Assembly (NCBI GenBank): GCA_902597335.1
Contig: CACJXK010000001.1
Span: 291,071-355,070, forward strand
Source: an uncultured Pelagibacteraceae bacterium
GTDB taxonomy: Bacteria; Pseudomonadota; Alphaproteobacteria; Pelagibacterales; Pelagibacteraceae
Length of the DNA: 64,000 nt
Reading direction: 5' to 3'
Shown: in pieces, positions 52,232-62,031 of the stretch
How positions within the stretch are numbered: the stretch's first letter is position 1
How the letters are laid out: the number at the start of each line of letters is the position of its first letter
Notes under the pieces: generated by a model
What the model was told of the DNA's origin: nothing
Databases searched by the model: none
What the model saw: only the letters and a program-made list of their open reading frames with translations
Made by a program: the position numbers and the translations under genes

Positions 52232-53379
52232 TATAGATAACTCAATTTAAATTTAGTAAATATCAATAATATTATATAATAGATTAAAATTAAGAGTATT
52301 GGCAAAAATAATATTACATACATTATATTAATTGAACTTAAAATAAACTTTAAAGCCAGTTGGGATAAAATTATTACTACAATTCCAAAAAGGAAAATAT
52401 TTAACTTATGAAACCTCAAAAAATATTTAGACTTTGGTTCAATAACTAAACTTGCAGCAATAAGGGATATTATTAAAGTATAGAAAGGCAATATTAGTCT
52501 TTTATAAAGTTCCTCGCTTATAGATTTAACTTTTCTATCATGGCAAGCATCATTTTCTGGTTTTTTTATAACTTGTTCATTATTTATTTTTTTTTCCATT
52601 AAAACTTCTTTAATACAAATTAATAGCTTTATAGAATCTAATTCTTGAACTTTAGAATGTGTTGTTGTTTTTGTAGAAAACTCAGATAGATCATAATCTG
52701 TTTCTGAAAAATTTAAAGTATAGGTATTGTCCTTACTTATATTTGTGATGCCACCATTATTGAGTCTTAATATATAATTTTTATTTTTTTTAATAATTCT
52801 CCCACTTTCAGAAACTATAATTTTTGATTCACCATTCCCCAAGTTTTCATTAATATAAATTTTATTTAGTTTTCCGTCTTTTTTATATTCCTCTACAAAT
52901 ATTGTAAGATTTTTAACAACATTAATAAATTTTTTTTCAGAAATTAATTTTGGTAAAAAATCAATATTTGACTCTTTAATATATAATCTTCCAAGACTTT
53001 GAGATTTAGGAACTACAAATAAATTTAAAATAAGTTGTAAAACCAAAAATAATAATGACAACTTTAATATAAAATTAATAAAATTTATTTTTCTAATACC
53101 ATTGTTCCAAAAAACAATCAATTCGTTTGAATTTTTATATTTATTAATCACATAGAAAATAGATATAAAAAAAACAAAAATTATCGTCTTACTAAAGATC
53201 TTAGGCAAATTTAGAGAAACAAAAGTAAAATATACATTTAAGCTGTGACCATCATCAGATATTAGTTCTAAAAAGTTAACAGCCTGAATTATCCATATTA
53301 TGAAAGTAATACTAAACGACGCAATCAAAAAAAAATTGATTATATCTATTGAAAATTTACGAAAAATTAATTTATTCAT
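52231..53379 (-). CDS. lptF: LPS export permease LptF
   Basis: A 382-residue permease with the same six-helix plus jellyroll layout as LptG. It starts MNKLIFRKFSIDIINF, with WNNGIRKINFINFILK in the coupling-helix region. Order and relative length support LptF for this first gene and LptG for the next. It is divergent from pepA, with 54 nt between starts. No lptB is in the window. Confidence 0.88.
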   Translation of the reverse strand: MNKLIFRKFSIDIINFFLIASFSITFIIWIIQAVNFLELISDDGHSLNVYFTFVSLNLPKIFSKTIIFVFFISIFYVINKYKNSNELIVFWNNGIRKINFINFILKLSLLFLVLQLILNLFVVPKSQSLGRLYIKESNIDFLPKLISEKKFINVVKNLTIFVEEYKKDGKLNKIYINENLGNGESKIIVSESGRIIKKNKNYILRLNNGGITNISKDNTYTLNFSETDYDLSEFSTKTTTHSKVQELDSIKLLICIKEVLMEKKINNEQVIKKPENDACHDRKVKSISEELYKRLILPFYTLIISLIAASLVIEPKSKYFLRFHKLNIFLFGIVVIILSQLALKFILSSINIMYVILFLPILLILIYYIILLIFTKFKLSYL

Positions 53380-53433
53380 TGAAATTTTTGTTTTAATAAA
53401 TATACAACATTATCTAATTAATATTTCAAAAAA

Positions 53434-54870
53434 ATGAAGCTAAATTTAAATTTTGTAAATAAAGTCCCTAAAATTGCAAAGGATAACGAGATTATTCTTC
53501 TAACCCAAAAAATTATAAAAAGTAAAGAGATTAAAAAAATAGCAAAATCAATTTTCAATAATAAACTTTTTTCTGAGGGGAATTTTCTTGCAAAAGATTA
53601 TAACAACAAAAACTATGTATTCGTTAATTGTACAGAGTCAAAAGTTTCATTAGATTTTGAAAAACTTGGTTCAAAATTATTTGTTTTTTTAAAGGAAAAT
53701 AAAAAAGAGAATTCATTTATAAATGTAGAAAATAATTCTTTTACTAATGTACAATTAGAAAAGTTTCTTCACGGAGCACAACTTAAGTCATATAATTTTA
53801 ATCTTTATAAAACTGATAAGAAAAAAAATGTTAATATAAATTTAAGTGTTGTTGGGAGTAAAACTAAACGAAAAAATTTATTAAGAAATAAATTAAATGC
53901 TCTTTTGGAAGGGGTTTTTCTAACTAGAGATTTAGTTTCTGAACCTGGTAATATTTTGCACCCAGATGAATATGCAAAGAGAATTGTTAAATTAAGAAAG
54001 TTTGGATTAAAAGTAACAGTATATGACCAAAAGAGATTAAAAAAATTAGGTTTTAATGCATTGCTCGGTGTCGGACAAGGAAGTATCAGAGGTTCTTATA
54101 TGGTAACAATAGAGTGGAATGGAAATAAAAATAAATCAAAACCTTTAGCCTTCGTTGGAAAAGGTGTTTGTTTTGATACTGGTGGAATTTCACTCAAACC
54201 TGCAAAATTTATGGAAGATATGACATATGATATGGCGGGTTCAGCAACTGTAGTTGGTCTTATGAAAACTCTAGCTTTAAGGAAATCTAAAATTAATGCA
54301 GTTGGAGTTGTTGGATTAGTTGAAAATATGCCAGGAGCCAATGCACAAAGACCTGGAGATATTGTTAAATCTTATAGCGGACAAACAATCGAAGTTTTAA
54401 ATACAGATGCTGAAGGAAGACTTGTTTTAGCAGATGCACTTACATATACAGAAGAGAAATTTAAACCGAGTCTAATTATTGACTTAGCAACATTAACTGG
54501 AGCAATAATTGTTGCGCTTGGATCTGAATATGCTGGGCTTTGGTCAAATAATAAAAAATTGTCTAAACAACTTTTTGATGCTGGAGAGCATGTAGAAGAA
54601 AAAGTGTGGGAAATGCCGCTTCATGAGAATTATAACAAATTAATGAATTCAAATAATGCTGATATGCAAAATATTAATTATGTTGGAGGAGCTGGATCAA
54701 CAACTGCAGCTCAATTTTTACAAAGATTTATAATTAATAAAACACCTTGGGCGCACTTAGATATTGCTGGAATGGCTTTTTCTAAATATGCTGGAGCACT
54801 GAATTCTGGTGGCGCAACTGGATATGGTGTTAGATTATTAAACAAATTTATAGAGGAGAATTATGAGTAA
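53434..54870 (+). CDS. pepA: leucyl aminopeptidase (M17)
   Basis: A 478-residue two-metal aminopeptidase. The N-terminal macro-like domain is followed by the catalytic domain with VGKGVCFDTGGISLKPA (metal ligands Lys and Asp), MTYDMAGSATVVGLMK and NTDAEGRLVLADALTY (Asp/Glu ligands, Arg). YVGGAGSTTAAQFLQRFI and WAHLDIAGMA come later. It removes N-terminal residues from peptides in the cytoplasm. It overlaps ndk by 8 nt. Confidence 0.95.
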   Translation: MKLNLNFVNKVPKIAKDNEIILLTQKIIKSKEIKKIAKSIFNNKLFSEGNFLAKDYNNKNYVFVNCTESKVSLDFEKLGSKLFVFLKENKKENSFINVENNSFTNVQLEKFLHGAQLKSYNFNLYKTDKKKNVNINLSVVGSKTKRKNLLRNKLNALLEGVFLTRDLVSEPGNILHPDEYAKRIVKLRKFGLKVTVYDQKRLKKLGFNALLGVGQGSIRGSYMVTIEWNGNKNKSKPLAFVGKGVCFDTGGISLKPAKFMEDMTYDMAGSATVVGLMKTLALRKSKINAVGVVGLVENMPGANAQRPGDIVKSYSGQTIEVLNTDAEGRLVLADALTYTEEKFKPSLIIDLATLTGAIIVALGSEYAGLWSNNKKLSKQLFDAGEHVEEKVWEMPLHENYNKLMNSNNADMQNINYVGGAGSTTAAQFLQRFIINKTPWAHLDIAGMAFSKYAGALNSGGATGYGVRLLNKFIEENYE

Positions 54871-55273
54871 TATTGAACAAACATTATCAATAATTAAGCC
54901 AGATGCTGTTGAAAGAAATTTGCAAGATCAGATTAAAAATGAATTTAAAAATAATGGATTTAAAATTTTAAAGGAAAAAAAAATTCACATTTCTAAAGAA
55001 GAAGCTGAAAAGTTTTATAAAGTTCATGAGTCTAAACCATTTTATAATGATTTGTGTGCCTACTTATCTTCTGGACCAATTGTTGTAATGAATCTTCAAA
55101 AAGACAATGCTGTTCTAGAAAATAGAAAATTGATGGGAGCAACTAACCCTAAAGATGCAGAGGAAGGAACCCTTCGAAAAAAATATGGTATTTCAATTGA
55201 TAAAAATTCTGTTCATGGATCAGATAGTATTGAAAATGCTAAAATCGAGTTAGATTTTTTTTTTAAAGATTAG
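54863..55273 (+). CDS. ndk: nucleoside diphosphate kinase
   Basis: A 136-residue enzyme that transfers a phosphate between nucleoside di- and triphosphates. It has QTLSIIKPDAVERNL, FYKVHESKPFYNDLCAYLSSGPIVVMNL, GATNPKDAEEGTLRKKYG, and the phospho-acceptor His in NSVHGSDS near residue 117. Full length. It follows pepA and converges on purN, overlapping it by 11 nt. The holC gene often found between pepA and ndk is absent. Confidence 0.95.
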   Translation: MSNIEQTLSIIKPDAVERNLQDQIKNEFKNNGFKILKEKKIHISKEEAEKFYKVHESKPFYNDLCAYLSSGPIVVMNLQKDNAVLENRKLMGATNPKDAEEGTLRKKYGISIDKNSVHGSDSIENAKIELDFFFKD

Positions 55274-55835
55274 TTAAAAACTTTTCAACAGCTTTTGGAT
55301 AAATTTCATGTTCAATTTTTAGCACTTTTTTTTCTAAACTTCTTACATTATCTGATTTTAGGATTTTCACCTTCTTTTGAAAAATAACTTTACCTGAATC
55401 TAATTTTTCTGTTACTTTATGAATTGATGCTCCTGCAAATCGATCCTTATTTTTAATTGCTCTCTCATGTGTATTAAGCCCTTTATACTTTGGTAAAAGT
55501 GATGGATGAATATTTAATATTGGTTTAGAAAATTTTTTTATAAAATTACCTGATAAGATTTTCATAAATCCAGCCAAGCAAATTAAATCTATATTAAATT
55601 TCTCTAGTAACTTAAGCGATTTATTTTCAAAATTTGATTTATTTTTATTTCCATAAATTTTTATTTTAGATCTAGATGCATATTTTAGCCCCTCAGCATC
55701 TGGATTGTTTGAAATAACTAATATAATTTTAATTAAAGAATTCTTTTTTTTTGAGTATTTTATTAAAGATTTTAAGTTACTACCTGTACCGCTAATAAAG
55801 ACAGCAGTTTTTTTTTTACCAGGATATTTTTCCAC
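55263..55835 (-). CDS. purN: phosphoribosylglycinamide formyltransferase
   Basis: A 190-residue enzyme of purine synthesis that adds a formyl group from 10-formyl-THF to GAR. It has FISGTGSNLKSLIKYSKK at the N-terminus, ICLAGFMKILSGNFI, the catalytic Asn-His-Pro in NIHPSLLPKYKGLN and Asp in LDSGKVIFQKKV. Its ATG lies 20 nt inside the end of purM. The purM-purN pair is standard. Confidence 0.95.
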   Translation of the reverse strand: MEKYPGKKKTAVFISGTGSNLKSLIKYSKKKNSLIKIILVISNNPDAEGLKYASRSKIKIYGNKNKSNFENKSLKLLEKFNIDLICLAGFMKILSGNFIKKFSKPILNIHPSLLPKYKGLNTHERAIKNKDRFAGASIHKVTEKLDSGKVIFQKKVKILKSDNVRSLEKKVLKIEHEIYPKAVEKFLTNL

Positions 55836-56838
55836 TTAATTTTACTTTTTTTGAATTTTTAACTATTTTTCCAATTATATAAGGTTTAAATTTTTTTCCA
55901 AAATATTTACTTACTGAATTTAAATTTCTAGGATTTGTCACTAAACAAAAACCTACACCACAGTTAAAGGTCTTTAACATTTCTTTCTCACTTACACCCA
56001 TTTTATATAACCATCTAAAAATTTTTAATGTTTTGACTCTATTAAGATCTATTTCAGCACATAAATTTTTTGGTATTATTCTTTGAATATTATCCACTAG
56101 ACCTCCACCAGTTATGTTTGCACATCCATTTATTAAATTCTTTTCATTAATAAGAGATAATTCTTTTACATAAATTTTAGTTGGTCTAATTAATTCTTCT
56201 TTGAGAAATTTGCTTGTTTCTAAATTTATTTTTTTCTTTTTTAAAAGATATCTCACTAAGGAATAACCGTTAGAGTGAAGTCCATTAGAAGGTACAGATA
56301 AAATAAGATCATTATTTCTAATTTTTTTATTAAGTATTTTTTTCTTTTCAACAAGACCAACAGCAAAACCTGCTATATCAAATTTCCCTTTAGCATATGT
56401 TCCTGGCATTTCAGCAGTTTCTCCACCAACTAATTTACAACCAGCAATATCACATCCCTTAACAATTCCTCTAACTAAATGTTTTAGTTTTTTCAAATTA
56501 ATTTTGCCAATAGAAATGTAGTCTAAGAATAAATAAGGTTTCGCTCCTTGAACGACCAAATCATTTACACACATTGCAACAAGATCTATTCCAATTGTAT
56601 CAAATTTATTTAGATCATTTGCAATTTCAATTTTTGTTCCAACTCCATCAGTGCTAGTAACAATGTGAGGGTCTTTTAGTTGTTTAGGTATTTGAGAGAT
56701 TGCTCCAAAGCCTCCTATATTCTTAAAATCACCACTTTTGCTTGATTTTCTTGCTAGTGAACTTATGAACTTAACAAAACTATCTGCTTTTGGAATATTA
56801 ACTCCGCTCTTACTGTATGTTAATTTATTTGATGCCAT
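55816..56838 (-). CDS. purM: phosphoribosylformylglycinamidine cyclo-ligase
   Basis: A 340-residue AIR synthetase of purine synthesis. It starts MASNKLTYSKSGVNIPKAD and includes VTSTDGVGTKIEIA, VGGETAEMPGTYAKGKFDIAGF, NGLHSNGYSLVR and GGGLVDNIQRI. The start overlaps the extended frame of the divergent DUF2066 gene. If the downstream ATG of that gene is used, 11 nt separate them, so both 5' ends overlap coding sequence or are very short. Confidence 0.95.
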   Translation of the reverse strand: MASNKLTYSKSGVNIPKADSFVKFISSLARKSSKSGDFKNIGGFGAISQIPKQLKDPHIVTSTDGVGTKIEIANDLNKFDTIGIDLVAMCVNDLVVQGAKPYLFLDYISIGKINLKKLKHLVRGIVKGCDIAGCKLVGGETAEMPGTYAKGKFDIAGFAVGLVEKKKILNKKIRNNDLILSVPSNGLHSNGYSLVRYLLKKKKINLETSKFLKEELIRPTKIYVKELSLINEKNLINGCANITGGGLVDNIQRIIPKNLCAEIDLNRVKTLKIFRWLYKMGVSEKEMLKTFNCGVGFCLVTNPRNLNSVSKYFGKKFKPYIIGKIVKNSKKVKLSGKISW

Positions 56839-56849
56839 ATAACAAAGTT

Positions 56850-57926
56850 ATGTATTTTTTTAAAAAAAATATATCAAATTGTTTATATATATTTTTCATA
56901 TTTTTAACCTTTAATTTTATAGAGTTTTCCACAAAGGAAGTGCTTGCTAAAACTTTTGTTGTTTCAAAAATTGAAGTTGAGGAAAAATATAATCTTAATT
57001 TTAATAAACTTAAAGTTATGGATAGAGGCTTTTTAAAAGCATTTCAAGATATCTCTCAAATGGTACTTGAGAGAAAAGATCTTGATAAGATTAAAAATAC
57101 AACAATAAACGATATAAAAAAATTAATCGAAAACTTTTCAATATTAGATGAAAAATTCATAAACCAAAAATATAAAAGTATTATGGAGGTAGAATTTAAT
57201 AGAAAAAAATTAATTAAATTCTTAGACTCTAAAAATATATCTATTTCATTACCAAAAAAAATTAACGTTTTGTTTATACCAGTTGTGATTGATTTAGAAA
57301 CAAATAATTTTAACTATTTAAATGAAAATATTTTTGCAGAAAATTGGGAAAGTATTAAAAAAAATTATTTTCAAATTTCTTACATTATGCCAAATGAGGA
57401 TGTGGAGGATTATTTAAGTATAAAAAATAACTTAGAAGATATTGAAAATTACAATTTCAAAAAAATATTGAATAAATATTATTCTGAAAATTTTATAATA
57501 ATGATAATTTTCAAAAATAAAAATAATATAAAATTTTATTCAAAAATAAATTTTGATGATAAGTTTGAAATATTAAGTAAAAATTTTAAAGATAAAAATA
57601 TAGATAATCAAACAGACTTAAATTCAATGATAATAAATATCAAAAACGAATATGAAGATAATTGGAAATCTATTAATAAAATGAGTCTATCTACATCTGT
57701 TCCAATCCGATTGTCATTAGAGTCAAACAATACAGAAAAATCATTAAAATTAGAAAATGCTTTGAGTAATTTAGATTTTGTAAATAGCTATAACATTGAA
57801 AAGTTTGGTAGTAAAATGATTATATATAAAGTTTATTACAGCAGTAGTCCGAAAAGATTTTTAAAAGATATTTTATCTTACGATATTAATATTGACACAT
57901 CCTCAAGCAACTGGAAAATAAAATGA
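56850..57926 (+). CDS. DUF2066 domain secreted protein
   Basis: A protein of about 358 residues. I chose ATG at 56850 because it gives a signal-like start (YFFKKNISNCLYIFFIFLTF). ATGs at 56817 and 56832 lie within the divergent purM and would push the hydrophobic segment inward. The DUF2066 region spans about residues 35-280, with LSTSVPIRLSLES near 290 and a C-terminal repeat-like segment. The family lies between purM and hdaA in many proteobacteria but its function is unknown. It overlaps hdaA by 4 nt. Confidence 0.72.
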   Translation: MYFFKKNISNCLYIFFIFLTFNFIEFSTKEVLAKTFVVSKIEVEEKYNLNFNKLKVMDRGFLKAFQDISQMVLERKDLDKIKNTTINDIKKLIENFSILDEKFINQKYKSIMEVEFNRKKLIKFLDSKNISISLPKKINVLFIPVVIDLETNNFNYLNENIFAENWESIKKNYFQISYIMPNEDVEDYLSIKNNLEDIENYNFKKILNKYYSENFIIMIIFKNKNNIKFYSKINFDDKFEILSKNFKDKNIDNQTDLNSMIINIKNEYEDNWKSINKMSLSTSVPIRLSLESNNTEKSLKLENALSNLDFVNSYNIEKFGSKMIIYKVYYSSSPKRFLKDILSYDINIDTSSSNWKIK

Positions 57927-58579
57927 GTGAATTAAATCAATTACTTCTAGACTTTGATTATAAAACTAATTTTAATGAACATGATTTTTATTTATCGAAA
58001 AGTAATTTGAACGCATTCAATTTGATTTATAGGTGGCCTGACTGGGATAAAAGAATATTAAATATATCAGGTGAAAAATTCTCTGGAAAAAGTCATTTAG
58101 CAAATATCTTTAAATTAAAATCAAAGGCATTTTTAATTAAGGGAAGTGAGATTAATAACTCAATTTTTAAAAGCATTAAATTATATGAAAGTATAATTAT
58201 TGATGATTTTGAGGAGTGTAATGAGGAAGAAATACTTTATTCAATTTTTAATCTAATAGATCAAGATAGTAAGTATTTGTTAATAAATTCATTAAAACCA
58301 ATAAATGAAATTAAATATAGACTGCCTGATTTAACCTCAAGATCAAAAAATTGTCTTTATGCAGAAATTGAAAATCCAGACGATGAATTACTTTTTGCTA
58401 TTATATTAAAGAATTTTTCTGATAGGCAGATTAAAATTGAAAAGAAAATTATAAATTTCATCATTTCCAGAATAGACAGATCTTATAGAAAAATTGACGA
58501 ATTTATATATAAGATTGACGAGTTAAGTTTAAAAAAAAAAAAACCAATTAATTTAAAGACGATAAAAGAAATTTTGTAA
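57923..58579 (+). CDS. hdaA: DnaA-related regulatory protein HdaA
   Basis: A 218-residue DnaA-like AAA+ protein. It has a P-loop [16 protein letters not shown] near residues 48-63, Walker B IIIDDFEE near 92-99 and a C-terminal helical part. It lacks the DNA-binding domain of DnaA and is far shorter. It corresponds to Hda/HdaA, which stimulates ATP hydrolysis by DnaA after replication starts. Conservation is modest, so homologue-level confidence is appropriate. It overlaps DUF2066 by 4 nt (ATGA). Confidence 0.82.
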   Translation: MSELNQLLLDFDYKTNFNEHDFYLSKSNLNAFNLIYRWPDWDKRILNISGEKFSGKSHLANIFKLKSKAFLIKGSEINNSIFKSIKLYESIIIDDFEECNEEEILYSIFNLIDQDSKYLLINSLKPINEIKYRLPDLTSRSKNCLYAEIENPDDELLFAIILKNFSDRQIKIEKKIINFIISRIDRSYRKIDEFIYKIDELSLKKKKPINLKTIKEIL

Positions 58580-58580
58580 A

Positions 58581-60365
58581 TTGAGTAAATATAGAACGCA
58601 TAACTGTGGAGAATTAAATAAATCTCATAAAGAAAAAGAAATTTCTTTATCTGGTTGGATAAATAAAAAAAGAGATCACGGAAATCTCTTATTTATAGAT
58701 TTAAGAGATAACTATGGAATTACTCAGTGTGTAATTGATAAAAGTAACCAAATTTTCAAGAAAATTGAAAAATTATCATTAGAGACTGTAATTAAGATAT
58801 CAGGTTTGGTGATTGCTAGATCAGATGAAACAATTAATAAAAATATTTCTACTGGTGAAATAGAAGTCAAAATTAACAATTTAGATGTTTTAGGTGAAAC
58901 CAAAGAATTACCAATGCCAGTTTTTTCAGATCAAGAATATGCAGAGGAAATAAGACTTAAGTATAGATTTTTAGATTTAAGAAGAAAAAAAATACATCAA
59001 AATATTCTCTTAAGATCAAAAGTAATATCGTTTATAAGAAATGAGATGCAAAAACTCGGTTTTTTAGAATTTCAAACTCCTATATTAACTTCATCTAGCC
59101 CTGAAGGAGCCAGAGATTTTCTTGTACCTAGCAGATTAAATCCTGGAAAATTTTATGCATTACCACAAGCTCCTCAACAATTTAAGCAACTAATAATGGT
59201 ATCTGGGTTTGATAAATATTTTCAAATAGCGCCTTGTTTTAGGGACGAGGACGCCAGAGCAGATAGAAGTCCGGGAGAATTTTATCAATTAGATGTTGAA
59301 ATGTCTTTTGTTGAACAAGAGGATGTCTTTGGAGTAATTGAAACTTTATTTCTAAAATTATTTAAAACATTCAGCAATAAAAAAATTCTTCATCAAAAGT
59401 TTCCAAGGATCACTTATGAAGATGCAATGCTTAAATATGGTTCAGATAAACCAGATTTAAGAAATCCTTTAGAAATTACAGATTTAACAATTATTTTTGA
59501 TAGAGAAGATGTGAAATTTGATATTTTTAAAAAATTAGTGAAAAGTGGTTCTATAGTCAGAGCGTTAGTTACCAAAAATACAAAGGATAAACCAAGAAGT
59601 TTCTTTGATGGTATTGATAGATGGGCAAAAGAGCAAGGTTCTTCTGGTTTAGCTTATTTTACATTAGAAAAAGATGAAAAAATTAATGCCAAAGGACCAA
59701 TTGGAAAATTTTTTTCAGAGAATGCATTATTAGAAATCATGAAACTAACAAATGCGAACATCGGTGATACGGTATTTCTTTCTTGTGGAAAACAAAATGA
59801 TGTAGAAAAAATATTAAGTGTTGCAAGAAACAAAATAGCTCAGGATTTAAATTTAATTAATGATGATTGTTTTTCTTTTTGTTGGGTAGTTGATTACCCA
59901 ATGTACGAGGTTGATGAAATAACTAATAAAATCAAATTTAGTCATAACCCTTTTTCAATGCCTCAAGGTGATTTAAAAAAATTGAATTTATCTAATCCTT
60001 TAGATCTTAAAGCATACCAATATGATATTGTATGTAATGGAATAGAGTTGTCATCGGGTGCTATTAGAAATCATATTCCTGAATTAATGTATAAACTATT
60101 TGAAGTTGCTGGCTATTCAAAAAATGACGTAAATAAAAAATTTAGTGGAATGATAAATGCCTTAAGTTATGGAGCACCACCCCATGGAGGAATAGCTCCA
60201 GGAATTGATAGAATTGTTATGCTTTTGGCAAATGAAAAAAATATAAGAGAAGTAACTATGTTCCCAATGAACCAAAATGCACAAGATTTGATGATGAATG
60301 CTCCATCTGAAATTTCAGATGATCAACTAAAAGAATTAAATTTAAATATTAAAAAGAAAATATAA
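58581..60365 (+). CDS. aspS: aspartyl-tRNA synthetase (probably non-discriminating)
   Basis: A 594-residue class IIb synthetase starting at TTG, one base after the hdaA stop. An anticodon-binding OB fold (residues 1-110) is followed by the catalytic domain with motif 2 ([27 protein letters not shown]), a GAD insertion (about 290-420), and motif 3 ([16 protein letters not shown]). Alphaproteobacteria without AsnRS use AspS for both tRNA-Asp and tRNA-Asn, with GatCAB repairing the latter; that is expected here but not shown. Confidence 0.95.
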   Translation: MSKYRTHNCGELNKSHKEKEISLSGWINKKRDHGNLLFIDLRDNYGITQCVIDKSNQIFKKIEKLSLETVIKISGLVIARSDETINKNISTGEIEVKINNLDVLGETKELPMPVFSDQEYAEEIRLKYRFLDLRRKKIHQNILLRSKVISFIRNEMQKLGFLEFQTPILTSSSPEGARDFLVPSRLNPGKFYALPQAPQQFKQLIMVSGFDKYFQIAPCFRDEDARADRSPGEFYQLDVEMSFVEQEDVFGVIETLFLKLFKTFSNKKILHQKFPRITYEDAMLKYGSDKPDLRNPLEITDLTIIFDREDVKFDIFKKLVKSGSIVRALVTKNTKDKPRSFFDGIDRWAKEQGSSGLAYFTLEKDEKINAKGPIGKFFSENALLEIMKLTNANIGDTVFLSCGKQNDVEKILSVARNKIAQDLNLINDDCFSFCWVVDYPMYEVDEITNKIKFSHNPFSMPQGDLKKLNLSNPLDLKAYQYDIVCNGIELSSGAIRNHIPELMYKLFEVAGYSKNDVNKKFSGMINALSYGAPPHGGIAPGIDRIVMLLANEKNIREVTMFPMNQNAQDLMMNAPSEISDDQLKELNLNIKKKI

Positions 60366-61190
60366 TTATTTCTTCCCTTTAAGATTTATTTTTATATCTG
60401 ACAGATCTACTAATTTCTTTTTATAATTACTTCTAACGAAACCTTTACTTGTAATGTCTTTTACTAATTTTAAAAATTGAGTTTTATCTTCACTATTTTC
60501 ATCTGCTACGGCTTCATCCAAGTTATCAGATCCTCCTATAGAGGGAGTATGGGCAAGATCTTCTCTGTTTAGATATGATATCGCTAATTCTCGGAATATA
60601 TAGTCAAGAATTGATGTTGCACTTAATATTCTATCATTTCCAAACACCTTGCCTGATGGTTCAAATTTTGTATCAACAAAGGCATTTACAAATTCATCTA
60701 ATGGAACTCCGTATTGTAATCCTAATGAAACAGCTATAGCAAAGTTATTCATTGTTGCTTTTACTAGCTCACCCTCTTTACTTGTATCAATAAATATTTC
60801 CCCTATTTTGCCGTCTTCATACTCACCAGTATGTAGGTATACTTTATGATCTCCAATTGATGCCTTTTGGATATAACCTTTTCTTCTGTCTGGCATACTG
60901 AATCTTCTACCATTAGTATCTTTTATATTTTTAGTCAAAATTTCTTGATTAATCTTAAAATTATTTTTTTGTTCAGGTTGAGGAAGCTCGTTTTCAACAA
61001 CATTTATCTTGTTTTTTTCAATTTTTTCTAAATTTTTAGTTTTTCTGTTATCTAGTTTAACATCTAATATTTCAAATTTTCCGTCATCCCTTTTCTCTAT
61101 ATTTTGTATACTTTTCTCATCAATATCATCGAGATAATGACTTACTTTGAAACTACAAGTGTAATATGTCTCTACTAAATATTTTGCCAT
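60366..61190 (-). CDS. TSCPD-domain protein, NrdJ C-terminal homologue
   Basis: A 274-residue protein whose C-terminal half matches the tail of B12-dependent ribonucleotide reductase Nrd[60 protein letters not shown] and the [18 protein letters not shown] block. The N-terminal 95 residues ([25 protein letters not shown]) look unrelated to the reductase core, and the catalytic barrel is absent. It may be a free-standing regulatory or accessory domain. It converges on aspS with no spacing. Confidence 0.78.
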   Translation of the reverse strand: MAKYLVETYYTCSFKVSHYLDDIDEKSIQNIEKRDDGKFEILDVKLDNRKTKNLEKIEKNKINVVENELPQPEQKNNFKINQEILTKNIKDTNGRRFSMPDRRKGYIQKASIGDHKVYLHTGEYEDGKIGEIFIDTSKEGELVKATMNNFAIAVSLGLQYGVPLDEFVNAFVDTKFEPSGKVFGNDRILSATSILDYIFRELAISYLNREDLAHTPSIGGSDNLDEAVADENSEDKTQFLKLVKDITSKGFVRSNYKKKLVDLSDIKINLKGKK

Positions 61191-61304
61191 TTAATTTCCT
61201 TATTTATTTATAAAATTGAATCTTAAAGATATAATGTATATAGAAATTTAAATTTTTAGTCTAATTTAATTTTTACAATTTTAAATTGAAAAAAAAAAAC
61301 TTTT

Positions 61305-61664
61305 ATGTTGACAGTACTTAAACAAATTTTTACTTGGTGGAATCAACAAACGCTTGGAACAAGATTGCAAATATTTTTTTCAGGTAAACTAGTTGGGGAA
61401 GATAAAAATGGAAATAAATATTATGAGAGCAAATCAGGAAGAAGATGGGTTATTTATAATGGTGAAGTTGAGGCATCAAAAATACCTGATGAATGGTATT
61501 CTTGGATGCATCATATGAATAATAAAATTCAAAATGATCACGATTTAAAAAAATATGATTGGCAAAAGGAACATCTGCCAAATCAATCAGGATCAAATAA
61601 TTCTTACCATCCCAAGAAATATAATAATGTTATCAAAAAAAAATATAAAAGCTGGAAGAATTAA
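61305..61664 (+). CDS. NADH:ubiquinone oxidoreductase subunit NDUFA12 family
   Basis: A 119-residue accessory subunit of respiratory complex I (17.2 kDa/B17.2 family). It has FTWWNQQTLGTRLQIFFSGKLVGEDKNGNKYYES, WVIYNGEVEASKIPDEWYSWMHH and the YDWQKEHLPNQSGS tail. The family is conserved in mitochondria and alphaproteobacteria, which supports the alphaproteobacterial origin. It overlaps the following DUF2155 gene by 38 nt. The gap before it (61191-61304) holds no gene. Confidence 0.9.
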   Translation: MLTVLKQIFTWWNQQTLGTRLQIFFSGKLVGEDKNGNKYYESKSGRRWVIYNGEVEASKIPDEWYSWMHHMNNKIQNDHDLKKYDWQKEHLPNQSGSNNSYHPKKYNNVIKKKYKSWKN

Positions 61665-62031
61665 ATATTTAATTTTTACAACTTTTTTTATTCTTTTAGC
61701 TAATAAACTACTTGCAGAAAATTTACCAAAAAGTGAAAAAATTGTAGAATTAAGTATTCTTGATAAGGTTAGTTCAAAAAATACAAATATAATAGTTAAA
61801 ATAGGAGAAGAGTATCCCTTTCAAAACTTAAATATAAAAGTTTTAAAATGCTACAATTCCAAATTTGATGATGACCCAGAGGTAACTGCTTTCTTACAAG
61901 TTACAGATAAAACAATTATTGATAAGAATAAGGTATTTGTTTTTAATGACTGGACATTTGCCTCAAGCCCATCAATAAGACCATTTGATCATCCCGTCTA
62001 CGATGTCTGGCTAAAAAAATGTTATAGCTAA
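61627..62031 (+). CDS. DUF2155 secreted protein
   Basis: A 134-residue protein with a signal peptide. I use ATG at 61627, giving LSKKNIKAGRIKYLIFTTFFILLANKLLA then the mature N-terminus; the longer frame from 61555 is unlikely. DUF2155 signatures are VLKCYNSKFDDDPEVTAFLQV, VFNDWTFASSPSIRPFDHPVYDVWLKKC. The function is unknown; it is a normal neighbour of NDUFA12 and accC in alphaproteobacteria. It converges on accC with a 4-nt overlap. Confidence 0.87.
   Translation: MLSKKNIKAGRIKYLIFTTFFILLANKLLAENLPKSEKIVELSILDKVSSKNTNIIVKIGEEYPFQNLNIKVLKCYNSKFDDDPEVTAFLQVTDKTIIDKNKVFVFNDWTFASSPSIRPFDHPVYDVWLKKCYS

Noticed and set aside
61191..61304. TATAAT at 61230-61235 between the TSCPD gene and NDUFA12
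   Set aside because: No -35 at suitable spacing; in sequence this AT-rich the hexamer is expected by chance.
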